Positions 35,968-45,246 of a stretch of DNA of 64,000 nucleotides are shown piece after piece (within the stretch, counting starts at the first letter, position 1; each line of letters starts with the position of its first letter). The stretch lies in the NCBI RefSeq assembly GCF_008087625.1, contig NZ_CP042997.1:7998001-8062000 (forward strand), in the 5' to 3' direction. This DNA is from Aquisphaera giovannonii (GTDB taxonomy: Bacteria > Planctomycetota > Planctomycetia > Isosphaerales > Isosphaeraceae). Both the position numbers and the translations under genes were made by a program. The notes beneath the pieces are model-generated. The model made no database searches and was not told where the DNA came from. It saw only the letters and a list, made by a program, of their open reading frames with translations.

Positions 35968-36885
35968 TCAGGGCCCGGGGAACAGCCGCTTCAGCTCCTC
36001 CGCCAGGCGATAGCCGGCCAAAGCGACCTGCCTGCGGGCGAGCCTCTCCGCCGCGGCGTCGTAGCCGTCGGGGGCGGCGGCGACGTTCGGCATCTCCGGG
36101 TCCAGGCCGTTGTAGACGGTCGACAGGGCGAGTTGCACGCTCTCCTCCGCCCAGTCGCGGATGGTCGTCTTCTTCAGCGCGTCGGCGAACTCCGCCGGGG
36201 GATGCCCGGCGACGAGCTCGTCCGCGAGCTGCGTCGCGAGGCCGGCGTCCTCGTCGCTGCCCAGCAGATCATCCCAGTAGCCGTGGAGGTTGTTGAAACG
36301 ATCATTGGTGGATCGCGGGTTGGGGATCTTCACCGCGTTCCCGCCGCGGTCCCCCTCCGGCAGCGCCTTCGAGAAGCGCGCGACGGCGTGCAGCGGCATG
36401 TGGATGTCGCCCGCCTGGTGGAAGACCCAGGAGAGGTCCACGGCCCTGTCCTCATCGCCTACCCCGGCGTCGCGGATCCTCGCCAGGTGCTCCTCGTAAG
36501 AATCGATGATATTCACATCTTTCAGTGGCGGCTCGACCTTGTTCCCCTGCTCGGCCAGGATCCGGTAGTTCACGTAATGGGCCTTGCTAACCCCGTACGT
36601 CTTCCACGGGTCCTGGCGGGCGTCGTCCGGGAAGGTCGCGGCGTTCCAGAACAGGTTGAGGACCTCATCCTTCCCGTTCGTCGCCCGGTCGAGCCAGAGC
36701 TTCCGGTAGGCCGGGTGCTGCCTCAAAATCGCCGCGACCTTCTGCCGCGTGGGCTCGTCCAGCTGCCTGTACGCGATCGTCGCCACCACCCGATGCCCCT
36801 TGGGATTCCACGCCAGCGCCCCCGGAGGGCAGGCAAGGACGGCGGCGGCGAGGACCAGCGCGGGGCTCCAACGGGCTCGGTTCAT
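35968..36885 (-). CDS. Secreted S1/P1-type nuclease
   Basis: A 305-residue protein. I choose the ATG at 36885 (MNRARWSPALVLAAAVLACP) because GGAG lies nine bases upstream; another ATG is three codons earlier. Signal cleavage after GALA would leave Trp as the first residue (WNPKGHRVVATIAY), as required in S1/P1 enzymes, where the N-terminal Trp is a zinc ligand. Further zinc ligands are visible in SWVFHQAGDIHMPLHA and NNLHGYWDD. It should cleave single-stranded nucleic acid outside the cell or in the periplasm, using three zinc ions. It is about 75 bases downstream of the end of the sigma fusion gene. Confidence 0.9.
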   Translation of the reverse strand: MNRARWSPALVLAAAVLACPPGALAWNPKGHRVVATIAYRQLDEPTRQKVAAILRQHPAYRKLWLDRATNGKDEVLNLFWNAATFPDDARQDPWKTYGVSKAHYVNYRILAEQGNKVEPPLKDVNIIDSYEEHLARIRDAGVGDEDRAVDLSWVFHQAGDIHMPLHAVARFSKALPEGDRGGNAVKIPNPRSTNDRFNNLHGYWDDLLGSDEDAGLATQLADELVAGHPPAEFADALKKTTIRDWAEESVQLALSTVYNGLDPEMPNVAAAPDGYDAAAERLARRQVALAGYRLAEELKRLFPGP

Positions 36886-36976
36886 GGATGGCATCTCCGG
36901 ATGGGTCGTGCGCTCTCCCGGCGCAGGAGATGTTCTACCACGAAGCCGCCCGTGCCGGGGCTGCTTCATCACAACT

Positions 36977-38242
36977 TCACGGGCCGGGTGGGCCAACCCA
37001 ATCCTCGTCACCGGGGAGAGGCTCCCCATGTTCAGAGATGAGGAGCCCCGGAAGCCATTTGCGGAGGTCCCGGACTCCTTCTTGCGTGACCAAGGTTTGA
37101 TCGATACGGAGCTTGCGGAGCCCCGTCAGCGTACGGAGTTGGCCAAGACCGGCGTTCGTGATCCTCGTGGAGGACAGGTTCAGGCTTCGCAGGTTGCTCA
37201 ATCCCTTGAGATGGACAAGGCTCGCATCGCCGATCCTGTTGTCGGAAAGGTCGAGGTCAACGAGGCCTTTCAGCCCGCTCAGTCGCTCCATCCCGGCATC
37301 GGTCACGTAGGTGCCTTCGAGGTTGAGTCGTGTGAGTCCACCCAGGGCGGCGAGATGGGTGAGTCCCTCATCGGAGATGCCGTCACCCGAGAGGTCCAGA
37401 GACTTGAGCCCCGGCAACCTCTTCAGCAGCGCGACGGCCTCGTCGCCGACCTCGGTGCAACTGAGGTCAATTTCCTCCAGAGAGGCAATCCCGACGATGG
37501 CGCGCATTTCGGGGAATCCGATCGCGGAACCGTAGAGCTGGAGTCGGACCAGGCCCTTCATGCTCTTCAGTTTGTCGAAGCCCTTCCCCGTCATTCCCCG
37601 GCAATCGACGAGTTCCAGGGCACGGAGGTTGGGCATGCTGACGATCGTGTCAAGGCTTGCGTCGGTGAGCGTGTTGTCGGACAGACTGAGCTCTTCCAAT
37701 GGCATCCCCGCCAGGGCTTGAAAGTCCTTATCAGTCAGCTCATTTTCGCCGAGAGTCAGCTTTCTGAGCTGCTCGAGTCGTCGGACATGGGCGAGGCCGC
37801 CCTCCTTGATCGCGGTGACTTTTAGCCCCAGGAATCGGAGTCGTCCCAGCCCCCTGAGGTGCTTCAGGCCCGGCCCCACGACCTCGGTGCAACCGAGGTC
37901 CAACTCCTCCAGGCGGCTCAGCCCCTCCAGCGCCGGCAGGCCGGCGTCGGTAATCTCATTCATGCGAAGTTCGAGCTTGCGGAGGAACTTCAACGGACGA
38001 ATCCACTGAAGATCAGCATCTTTAACCCCCACCTCCCGGAGATCGACCTCGACTGCGTGGCCCCCGCGTGTGGGATCGCGGCGAACCGCCCCGGGGCCGA
38101 GCTTGAGGAGCGCGGCGATCGCCTTCTCCTCCTCGAGATCAGGCGTGTTCTTCCCGGGACCGGGATAGAACCAGACCGTCGCGGCGAGGGCAAGCCACCG
38201 AATCGACACGGGCCGGCCTCCGATGCGAAGGGGGAGCGGCAC
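36977..38242 (-). CDS. Leucine-rich-repeat protein with N-terminal hydrophobic segment
   Basis: A 421-residue protein. The N-terminus has a hydrophobic segment (IRWLALAATVWFYP) that is a signal or anchor. From about residue 85 it consists of about thirteen leucine-rich repeats of 23-24 residues (LEELDLGCTEVVGPGLKHLR, LRSLNLSSTRITNAGLGQLR), the ribonuclease-inhibitor/LRR-6 type common in planctomycetes. Such domains bind proteins. No enzyme domain. Codon use is slightly less G+C-rich than its neighbours (more A and T in third positions), which may reflect repeat origin or transfer. Start MPLPLRIGGRPV is the only one at the domain edge. Confidence 0.85.
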   Translation of the reverse strand: MPLPLRIGGRPVSIRWLALAATVWFYPGPGKNTPDLEEEKAIAALLKLGPGAVRRDPTRGGHAVEVDLREVGVKDADLQWIRPLKFLRKLELRMNEITDAGLPALEGLSRLEELDLGCTEVVGPGLKHLRGLGRLRFLGLKVTAIKEGGLAHVRRLEQLRKLTLGENELTDKDFQALAGMPLEELSLSDNTLTDASLDTIVSMPNLRALELVDCRGMTGKGFDKLKSMKGLVRLQLYGSAIGFPEMRAIVGIASLEEIDLSCTEVGDEAVALLKRLPGLKSLDLSGDGISDEGLTHLAALGGLTRLNLEGTYVTDAGMERLSGLKGLVDLDLSDNRIGDASLVHLKGLSNLRSLNLSSTRITNAGLGQLRTLTGLRKLRIDQTLVTQEGVRDLRKWLPGLLISEHGEPLPGDEDWVGPPGP

Positions 38243-38928
38243 AGCTTTCCGGATCTGGAACCCGGATTGTACGTCGAATCCAGATGTTCGGCATACAGGA
38301 AGACATCAAAGGAGAATTCGCATCCCTCACCTGCCAGCCCGACCGCACCGACCTACCTTTTCCGGGCCCTTCGGCACGCCGAAGACGGCGAGGGTCGTCG
38401 GGCGGGGTCCGGGAAGGAGGCTGGCGGACGTGCCGCCGAATGAGAGGTCCGGGTGGCCGGGGCGGAGCCGCAGGCGACGCCCCGGGATCGCCGGGGCAGC
38501 CCCCGCCGGCCGGGGCTCACCCGGTCGCCGGGCGGAGCCGGCTCCCACGGGATGACAGCCGGCCGGGGCGGAGCCGCAGGCGACGCCCCGGGATCGCCGG
38601 GGCAGCCCCCGCCGGCCGGGGCTCGCCCGGTCGCCGGGCGGAGCCGGCTCCCACGGGATGACAGCCGGACGGGGCTCGCCCGGTCGCCGGTCAAAGCCGG
38701 CTCCGACGGAAAGACGCCAGGCAGTTGCGAGGCCCCAGGGCCATCCCACGCGGCGAGGCAGTCCCGTGGCATCGCCTTCGGCTCTGCCACAGCCACCCGA
38801 AACGTTGGCGACGACCTATCCCGGAGGGCATTTCTCGACTCCCGGCGCACGAGCCGGCCGGACAAATCTCGTCTCTCTTCCCCTCTTCTCCGTGCCCTCT
38901 GTGCCTCTGTGGTGAGTCCTGCATTCGG
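38243..38928. other. Intergenic region with tandem and dispersed repeats
   Basis: This 686-base gap has no convincing gene. Its middle third (38456-38710) is a tandem array of a 106-base GC-rich unit. Upstream and downstream stretches show no recognisable signal. Confidence 0.55.
38456..38710 (+). repeat. Tandem 106-base repeat containing the dispersed element
   Basis: Two nearly identical units start at 38456 and 38562 (GGCCGGGGCGGAGCCGCAGG; one difference seen, CTCACC against CTCGCC) and a third, shortened unit starts at 38668 (GGACGGGGCTCGCC). Each unit contains GCCCCGGGATCGCCGGGGC (a hairpin) and ends with GGCGGAGCCGGCTCCCACGG, the inverted core of the dispersed repeat at 30791. The array looks like amplification of the dispersed element. 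Confidence 0.8.
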
Positions 38929-40776
38929 TCACGGCAGCAGCGACTTCCCCTCCATCGCCGGGCCCTTCGGGACGCCGAGGGCGGCGAGGATGGTCGGGGC
39001 GAGGTCCAGGAGGTTGGCGGACTCGCCGCGGAACGGGCGGTTCATGAGGAGAACGCCCGGGACGAGGAGCGGGTCGATGATGTGGTCGCCGCTCCACTTC
39101 TTGGTGTTGTCCTCGAAGTGGCCCTCGGGGAGCCCCCCCAGCGACGTGCCCCACGAGGTCCGGTAGCCGGGGGCGAAGTCCACCAGGAGGTCCGGGGCGT
39201 CGCCCAGGTGGGCGCCGGAGTAGGCCTGCTCGCGGGTACGAACCTCATTGATGGCCGTCGCGTCATGGGCGGGATCGACGAGGCCGCGGAGGCGCTCGAC
39301 GATGGCCGAACGGACGGAATCGGCCTCGGCTGGCTTCACCACGCCCTGGCCCTCGCGGCCATCCAGGTTCAGGTAGATGCCGCCCAGCCCGAGCGCGTAG
39401 GCCTTCGTCCGCGACCAGTCCACGTCGTGGAAGAAGTCCCGGCAGTCGGGGCCGGGCCGGGCGCCGTCGCGGAGGGCCATGAGGCCCATATCGTGGAGGA
39501 TCGTGTTGACGTTCACGCCGCGCCGGAAGCTTCCGAAGCCGTGGTCCGACAGGACGATCACGAGCGTCTCGTCGTCCGCATAGTTCAGCGCCTTGCCGAC
39601 GACCTCGTCGCCGCGGCGGTAGACGTCGGCGATGACGTTCGCGAACCGGGGATCGGGCGTCCTGCCCTTGTTGGCCGGGTGGTCGGGCTCGCCGTAGCGC
39701 CAGAACAGGTGCTGGACGCGGTCCGTCGTGTCGTACAGGCAGTAGAAGAGCCCCTGGTCGAACCGCTCCAGCTCCAGGAGCATCATCGCCTCGCGCTCGC
39801 GCCAGGCGAGGTCGCACTGGTCGAGGAAGGCCTCCTCGGTGAGCCGCTCGTTCACGAGTCCGGTGTGGTCCTCGACCATCCCGGTCGTGTGGTACGTGCC
39901 GATCGCCGCGGCGAGGTCCCCGGCGAAGGCCGGCGGGTGGCTGATCGGGAACAGGGGCGCCTCGGGGTCGAAGTTCACCGGCGAGGCGTACAGCTCCACC
40001 GTCGGCTCGACGCGGACCAGGTGCAGGCGGACCATGCCGCGGATGGACTGGAGCAGGCCGAGCTTGAACTTCACGTACAGCCAGTCGCTCCACTCCCCCT
40101 CGCGGAGGGCGAGCTCGGCCGGCGAGCCGGCGGAGCGGATGATGACCCTCCGCGCGGCGGGCTCGGGGCGGATCGTGAACGGGAACCGGAGGTCGGTGCG
40201 GTCCTTCGGATTGCGGGGGCCGATGACGTGGGTCTCGATCGTCCCGTCGGCGGCCGGCCTGAGGTGGACGACGTTCTCGCTCTCGCGCGGGGCGGCGGCG
40301 GGGTCGCAGGTGTAGAAGGTCGTCGTCCCGAGCCCGCCCCGCAGGTCCGGCACGCCCATGCCGGCGAGCATCCGGCCGCGGAGCGCATCCGGCGGATACG
40401 TGCCCGGACAGCGCAGGATCGTCGAGCCGACCCCCGCGGCGCCGAGGAGCTCCCAGACGGGCGTCCCGCCGCGGAGGTTCACGGCCTTCGGGGGCAGGAA
40501 GGCGCCCCGCGACTCGTAGCGGTTCAACGAGAGGTCCGGCAGGTAGGTCTTGGGATCCCGCTTGATGAAGTCGAAGATCCCGTGCCCGCCGGGATTGAGC
40601 CCGGTCGCGAAGGTGGACCACGCCACGGGCGTCTGGGCCGGCGTGGTCGTGGCGACTCGGGAGACGCCCCCCCGCTCGCGCAGCCTCGCGAGGTTCGGCA
40701 GCTCGCCCCGCGCGAGCATGGAGTCCACGATCGACGGCTCCAGGCCGTCCAGGCCGATCACGATGACCTTCTTCAA
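38929..40776 (-). CDS. Alkaline-phosphatase-superfamily phosphodiesterase/nucleotide pyrophosphatase
   Basis: A 615-residue cytoplasmic-looking protein (no signal peptide) starting MKKVIVIGLDGLEPSIVDSM. The first metal site GLDGLEPS, the nucleophile region TTTPAQTPVAWSTFATG (Thr or Ser), the metal region SDHGFGSFRRGVN and GAHLGDAPD (later Asp/His) are as in type-I phosphodiesterase/pyrophosphatase enzymes of the alkaline phosphatase superfamily. Substrate unknown: members cleave phosphodiesters, nucleotides or phosphonates. It is 32 bases after the stop of the small membrane protein gene, so the two are probably one operon. Confidence 0.87.
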   Translation of the reverse strand: MKKVIVIGLDGLEPSIVDSMLARGELPNLARLRERGGVSRVATTTPAQTPVAWSTFATGLNPGGHGIFDFIKRDPKTYLPDLSLNRYESRGAFLPPKAVNLRGGTPVWELLGAAGVGSTILRCPGTYPPDALRGRMLAGMGVPDLRGGLGTTTFYTCDPAAAPRESENVVHLRPAADGTIETHVIGPRNPKDRTDLRFPFTIRPEPAARRVIIRSAGSPAELALREGEWSDWLYVKFKLGLLQSIRGMVRLHLVRVEPTVELYASPVNFDPEAPLFPISHPPAFAGDLAAAIGTYHTTGMVEDHTGLVNERLTEEAFLDQCDLAWREREAMMLLELERFDQGLFYCLYDTTDRVQHLFWRYGEPDHPANKGRTPDPRFANVIADVYRRGDEVVGKALNYADDETLVIVLSDHGFGSFRRGVNVNTILHDMGLMALRDGARPGPDCRDFFHDVDWSRTKAYALGLGGIYLNLDGREGQGVVKPAEADSVRSAIVERLRGLVDPAHDATAINEVRTREQAYSGAHLGDAPDLLVDFAPGYRTSWGTSLGGLPEGHFEDNTKKWSGDHIIDPLLVPGVLLMNRPFRGESANLLDLAPTILAALGVPKGPAMEGKSLLP

Positions 40777-40808
40777 CGAGCGATCCTCCTCGGGGCCGTC
40801 GGCACGCG

Positions 40809-41111
40809 TCAGGCGGCCAGGTCCTCGGCCGGCTCCTCGGCCGCGTCCAGGTCCGCGTGCGCCGCGGCCTCGATGGCGTGGGGATGCCCGGCCTGGTGCC
40901 CGTGGGAGAAGTGGGGACGGGAGCCCGTCCCGATGCCGATCCCGGCCTTGCTCGCGGTCGCGCCCAGGCGGTTGCGGCCGAACCGGGCGCGCAGGCCGCC
41001 GAACACGAGGCGGAAGGCCCCCTTGCCGAACATCGCGACCATCGCCGCCGCCGTGGCGATGATCGAGGTCACGGGCATGACCGTCTCCGGGCCGAAGTAG
41101 GCGAGAATCAT
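40809..41111 (-). CDS. Small membrane protein with His-rich tail
   Basis: A 100-residue protein from the ATG at 41111 (MILAYFGPETVMPVTSIIAT), with CGGAGC six bases upstream. Residues about 12-40 form one membrane helix (VTSIIATAAAMVAMFGKGAFRLVF), then a basic stretch, then a His-rich tail (HFSHGHQAGHPHAIEAAAHA). Small proteins with this N-terminal YFGPET pattern are common in planctomycetes, function unknown. It sits just upstream of the phosphodiesterase gene. The His-rich tail may bind metal. Confidence 0.6.
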   Translation of the reverse strand: MILAYFGPETVMPVTSIIATAAAMVAMFGKGAFRLVFGGLRARFGRNRLGATASKAGIGIGTGSRPHFSHGHQAGHPHAIEAAAHADLDAAEEPAEDLAA

Positions 41112-41242
41112 GATACGCTCCGGGATATGGAAGATGATTTTATGATAAGGTCCATGTCCGCTCGCGGACGGCTCGCCGCGGTCGGCGATCCGGATCGTCC
41201 CTTCGACCGTGGGTCGAGGTTCGGCGAAAGGCGGACGGATCC

Positions 41243-41725
41243 TCAGCAGGTCAGCCGGGTGGAGCCGGGCGCCGAGGTGCCGCGCCGGGTCGCGTTCCGT
41301 GCGAGCGAGCCGGGGCGGACGCGAGGCCGCCGCCGCGAGAGGCGGGGGTCGAAGGCCGCCGGGCGGATATGGCACGGATCCAGGGAGGGGGTGGTTGCGT
41401 CCTCGGACTGCTGCGCGAAGGCGGCCAGGCACACCTCGTCCGGCTCGTCGGGCCGATCCTCCCCGAGCGGGGGCATGGCCTCCCGGGCCGCCTCATCTCC
41501 GGCGGGCATCAGGCGCGAGGCGACGACGCCCCGGGCCGGGTCATCTTGCTCGCCGTCCAGGAAGGCGCCGGCGATCCGCGAGAGTCGCGGCGATCCGATG
41601 CTTCCGGTCTCCGGCGTGAAGCCCTGGATCGCCTCCGCCACCAGGAGGATCGCGATGCAAAGGCGCCCGAGGCCGGATCCCCGGCCCGCGCGTCCCCCGC
41701 CATCGCTCGATCTCCTGGAAAGCAT
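41243..41725 (-). CDS. Possible secreted hypothetical protein
   Basis: A 160-residue frame from ATG 41725 (MLSRRSSDGGGRAGRGSG). A hydrophobic segment GRLCIAILLVAEAIQGF could be a signal peptide, followed by a mixed, fairly acidic stretch (GDEAAREAMPPLGEDRPDEPDE). The last 40 residues are arginine-rich and look like read-through of non-coding DNA, so the true gene may be shorter or shifted. The ribosome site is weak. No family recognised. The gap from 41112 to 41242 shows only an A+T-richer patch that may be the promoter of the small gene at 40809. Confidence 0.4.
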   Translation of the reverse strand: MLSRRSSDGGGRAGRGSGLGRLCIAILLVAEAIQGFTPETGSIGSPRLSRIAGAFLDGEQDDPARGVVASRLMPAGDEAAREAMPPLGEDRPDEPDEVCLAAFAQQSEDATTPSLDPCHIRPAAFDPRLSRRRPRVRPGSLARNATRRGTSAPGSTRLTC

Positions 41726-41989
41726 CCGCCGGGCACCCCGTTCTTCGTGTCGTGGGGAGGAGACTCAATACCCTCTCTAGCGACATGCCGAGGGCGATGC
41801 GCCTCACCTTTTCCTGACGGGGGAAGGATTGAAAGGACTCCCGCCCCGCGGCGACCGCAAGTCCTTGCGGCCTCGTTCGAATGCTGGAAGTGAAGATCGG
41901 CAGGCGGGCCGCGGCCCCTTGAGCGAGAATCGAAATCCCGGCCACGACTCCGGGCCGTCCGGCCTGCGGACGGCCGCGGCGGCCCCCGG

Positions 41990-43942
41990 CTACTCCTCGC
42001 GGGCCCGCTCGAGCAGCCCTCGCAGCGGCCCCGCCGCCGCGGCTTCGCCCTCGAGCCGGTTCCGCGTCTCGTCCGGATCGGCCCGGCGATCGTAGAGCTC
42101 CTCGCGCCCGTCGCCATTCCGCATGTAGACGTCGTGATCCGTCGTCACCGCCTGGACCGAGGAGAGGCTGGCCGGGACGCCGGGCGTCGGCGCGACGGTC
42201 GTCTGGTGGCCAACCTCAGACAGGACCGCGGTGCCGGGCCCCGACGGCGGCCCGGCACCCGGGCGGAAGCATCGGGTCAGGGGGCGGCCGGGGAACGGCG
42301 AGCGGCCCCCCAGGCCGGCCATCTCCAGGACCGTGGCCGGGATGTCGCGGAGGCTCACCGGCTCCGGGACCACCCGCCGGCCCACCTCCCCAGACGGGGG
42401 CAGGATCACGAGCGGGACGTGGATCTCGCGGCGGTAGAGGCTCAGCCCGTGCCCGTAGAACCCGCGCTCCTCGAAGTGCTCGCCGTGATCCGACGTGATG
42501 ATGACCAGCGTTTCGTCGAGCACGCCCCGGGATCGCAGGCCGTCGATCAGGCGGCCGACCTGATCGTCGAGGTAGGCGATGCAGCTCTCGTAGCCGTCCC
42601 GCTTCAGGTCCCGCACCTGCTGGCGGGCACGGTCCTTGTCCTCCGCGGAGGCCGACGGGTTCGCGAGCGTCTCGTGGGCCCGCTTCAGGATCTCGACCTG
42701 CTCGCGCTCCGACAGCCCGCAGAGGCCGAATCGCCGGGTGGCGTCCTTCGGCGGGAGGAACGGGCCGTGGGCGTCGTAGTAGTTCAGGAAGAGGAAGAAC
42801 GGCCGGTCCGCGGGGCGATGGTCGACCCAGTCCAGGGCGTGCGCGTTGATCGTCGCCGCGGACTTCCGCGTGTCGGCGTCCGCCGTGGTGAACCGCATCG
42901 AGTAGCCCAGGAGCTGGAGCAGCCCCTTGCCCAGGCTCGCGCTGCGGACCGTCTCGAAGAGGGAGACCGCCTCGTTCTCCAGGTAGTCCTCGTACCGGGC
43001 GAAGCCCCGATCGAGCCCGTACCGGGCGTTGCAGTAGTACGTGTTGGCGACGAAGCCGGCCGTCGCGTAGCCCTCGCCCGCGAGGACGCCGGCGAGCGTC
43101 GGCTGGCGGGCGTCCAGGCCGTGGGTCCAGTCCACCGACAGGTTGTGCGGCCACTGGCCCGTGAACATGCTCGCGTGCGAGGGAAGCGTCCAGGGCGCGG
43201 CGGACCGGGCCGAGTCGAACCGCACCCCCCGCCCCGCGATCTCCTCCAGCCTCGGCGCCGTCGGCCGGGCATTGCCGTGCAGGCTGAGGCTCTCCGCCCG
43301 GACGTCGTCCATCACGATCAGGAGGACGTTCGGCCGCCCCTTCGCCGCCGCGGGCAGCGCCGCCCAGGACCGCCGCTCGCCGGAGGCGACGGAGGCCGCC
43401 ACCGCGATCGTCAGCCCGATCAGCCCCGCGCCCATCCAGGGCAAGGTCCGCCGGGCAAGGGCCGCCATCCGGACGGCGTGCTCATTCAGCCAGCCGAAGG
43501 TCTTCACGCCCACCGCGGCGGCGATCGCCACGCCCGCGGCGCTGTGCAGCCACTCGACGGACCAGAATGCCGCCAGGGCGAAGCCCGCCGCGATCGCGAA
43601 GCAGGCGGGCGCCTGGGCCCGGCCCGGGCGGCGCCTCTCCCAACCGGCGAAGAGCAGCCCGGCGGCCCCGAAGATCAGCAGATCGGCCGCCGGGATCATC
43701 CACGCGACGTGGCGGTTGGTCCTCAGGCTTTCCAGCGAGATCCGCGCGACCAGGCCCCTCTGGAGGAGCACCAGCGTCAGCTCCACCGCCCCCGTGACCA
43801 GGCCGGACCAGAGCGCCAGGAGGAGCAGCCCCTTCGGGCCGACCGCGGATGCCGGGCTCGAATCGCCTTCCCCCGAGATCAATCGCCTCAGGCGACCCCG
43901 CGCGGGACGCGGATCGGCCTGGATCCTGGCGAGATCATCCAT
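41990..43942 (-). CDS. Membrane-anchored sulfatase-family hydrolase
   Basis: A 650-residue protein. I place the start at 43942 (MDDLARIQADPRPARGRLRR), nine bases after GGGGGAG. Residues about 45-195 hold four to five membrane helices. The periplasmic catalytic domain follows: PNVLLIVMDDVRAESLSLHG (metal site), SAAPWTLPSHASMFTG (nucleophile region) and IITSDHGEHFEERGFYGHG. There is no Cys-x-Pro-x-Arg for formylglycine, so it is a sulfatase-family enzyme that uses Ser or Thr, closer to phosphoglycerol or phosphoethanolamine transferases and membrane phosphohydrolases. Substrate unknown, possibly an envelope lipid or glycan. Confidence 0.85.
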   Translation of the reverse strand: MDDLARIQADPRPARGRLRRLISGEGDSSPASAVGPKGLLLLALWSGLVTGAVELTLVLLQRGLVARISLESLRTNRHVAWMIPAADLLIFGAAGLLFAGWERRRPGRAQAPACFAIAAGFALAAFWSVEWLHSAAGVAIAAAVGVKTFGWLNEHAVRMAALARRTLPWMGAGLIGLTIAVAASVASGERRSWAALPAAAKGRPNVLLIVMDDVRAESLSLHGNARPTAPRLEEIAGRGVRFDSARSAAPWTLPSHASMFTGQWPHNLSVDWTHGLDARQPTLAGVLAGEGYATAGFVANTYYCNARYGLDRGFARYEDYLENEAVSLFETVRSASLGKGLLQLLGYSMRFTTADADTRKSAATINAHALDWVDHRPADRPFFLFLNYYDAHGPFLPPKDATRRFGLCGLSEREQVEILKRAHETLANPSASAEDKDRARQQVRDLKRDGYESCIAYLDDQVGRLIDGLRSRGVLDETLVIITSDHGEHFEERGFYGHGLSLYRREIHVPLVILPPSGEVGRRVVPEPVSLRDIPATVLEMAGLGGRSPFPGRPLTRCFRPGAGPPSGPGTAVLSEVGHQTTVAPTPGVPASLSSVQAVTTDHDVYMRNGDGREELYDRRADPDETRNRLEGEAAAAGPLRGLLERAREE

Positions 43943-44182
43943 GAATCGCCACTCCCCCATCGTCCGGATTCACTCGAGGCATGCCCCGGCCTCGATGAAC
44001 CGACCGGCCGTCGCAACATAGTGGAACCACGCGATTCGGGGAAGGGCATTCGGGCCGAGGAACGCAAGCCAACCGGACGAGCGCGGCGGCGGGCCCTGCC
44101 CGCGGCGGATCGTGATAGGATAGGGATTCATTCCGCGAGGCCGGTCGGCTGTACATCGACGTGTGGTGTCAGGAGCCCCGTC

Positions 44183-44482
44183 ATGGACATGTCACGCGAT
44201 CGATCCGCCCGCTCCAGCGGAGCCGCCCCGGGCATGGGGAAACCACGGACCTGGCGGCTGCTGAGGGTTCTCCTGGGCCTCTTCCTGATCTGGATGCTGG
44301 CGTCCATCGCCGGCCGATTCCGGGTGGTCGAGACGGGACGAGAGCCGATCGAGGACTACGACGCCTTCGAAGGATGGCAGGAATACCGGGTGACGAACGT
44401 CCTGCGGCTCTCCTGGGACGGCAGGGTCTACGAGCTGCGACGCTGGACGCAGCAAGAGAAACACAGTCCGCTCGGGGACTAG
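44183..44482 (+). CDS. Small single-pass membrane protein
   Basis: A 99-residue protein with AGGAG seven bases before the ATG at 44183. The N-terminus is basic, followed by one membrane helix (RLLRVLLGLFLIWMLASIAG) and a short soluble tail (GWQEYRVTNVLRLSWDGRVYEL). No family recognised. It precedes the DUF2314-type lipoprotein gene by 92 bases on the same strand. Confidence 0.55.
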   Translation: MDMSRDRSARSSGAAPGMGKPRTWRLLRVLLGLFLIWMLASIAGRFRVVETGREPIEDYDAFEGWQEYRVTNVLRLSWDGRVYELRRWTQQEKHSPLGD

Positions 44483-44574
44483 CGCCGGGACCCGGCGTCG
44501 GGTCTGGACCGCTGACAAGGGCCCTCCGTGTGGATGGCCCATCCGCGACCGGCACTCGCTTGGAGGCTCTCGAC

Positions 44575-45096
44575 ATGGCAATGCGGCCCGGAGTCCTGTT
44601 TGTGCTGCTGGCCGGGCTGGCCGGAGGATGCAGCGGCGAACCGGCAGCGACGGCCCCGCCGCCGCTGCCGAAGTTGTCGCCGAACGCCCCGCCAGATCAG
44701 CCGGTCCAGGCGAAGAGCCAGGCCCAGGCCGAGGCTCATCAAGCCGCCATCGCCCCCTATGTCGAGCAGGGGCGGAAGACCTACCCCGACGCCAAAGGGC
44801 GTTATCTGGCCGGATTGCCCGCGGACCAGCACTTCTTCGCGGTCACGAACCTTCACGACACGACGGGCATGTCCGAACAGGTCTTCGTCGCCGTCACGGG
44901 CATCCACGGAGGCCGCATCACCGGACGGATCGCGAGCGAGATCCTCGGGGTCAAGGGCTTCCGGAGCGGCGACGTCTATTCCTTCCCCGAGAGCGAGCTC
45001 GTGGATTGGCTCATCACGCACCCGGACGGCAGCGAGGAGGGCAACGTGGTCGGCAAGTTCCTGGACGAGTGGCAGAAGACGCAGCCTCTCAAGTAG
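44575..45096 (+). CDS. Lipoprotein with DUF2314-like domain
   Basis: A 173-residue protein starting MAMRPGVLFVLLAGLAGGCS. The signal peptide ends in a lipobox LAGGC, so it should be lipid-anchored. After a proline-rich linker the domain HFFAVTNLHDTTGMSEQVFV, then GRIASEI, KGFRSGDVYSFPESELVDWL matches DUF2314 (YegJ-type): a compact domain of unknown function often ending with SFPESEIVDW. It is followed by the sigma factor fusion gene 150 bases further on. Role unknown. Confidence 0.78.
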   Translation: MAMRPGVLFVLLAGLAGGCSGEPAATAPPPLPKLSPNAPPDQPVQAKSQAQAEAHQAAIAPYVEQGRKTYPDAKGRYLAGLPADQHFFAVTNLHDTTGMSEQVFVAVTGIHGGRITGRIASEILGVKGFRSGDVYSFPESELVDWLITHPDGSEEGNVVGKFLDEWQKTQPLK

Positions 45097-45246
45097 CCGA
45101 CCGGTCGGGCCGGCACGCCTGGCCCGGCCTGGCGGCTCCTGGCGACGGGCCCAATCTCGCTCGCCTGGCCGGAAAGTTGAAATGAAAACCCGGGCCGGCG
45201 GGACTACCGCGGGGGACAGGTCGGCAGGCGTAGGGAGGGCCGCATC

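Noticed and set aside
44161-45096. Longer start for the DUF2314-type lipoprotein
   Set aside because: The lipobox requires the ATG at 44575; the upstream extension overlaps the small membrane protein gene in another frame.
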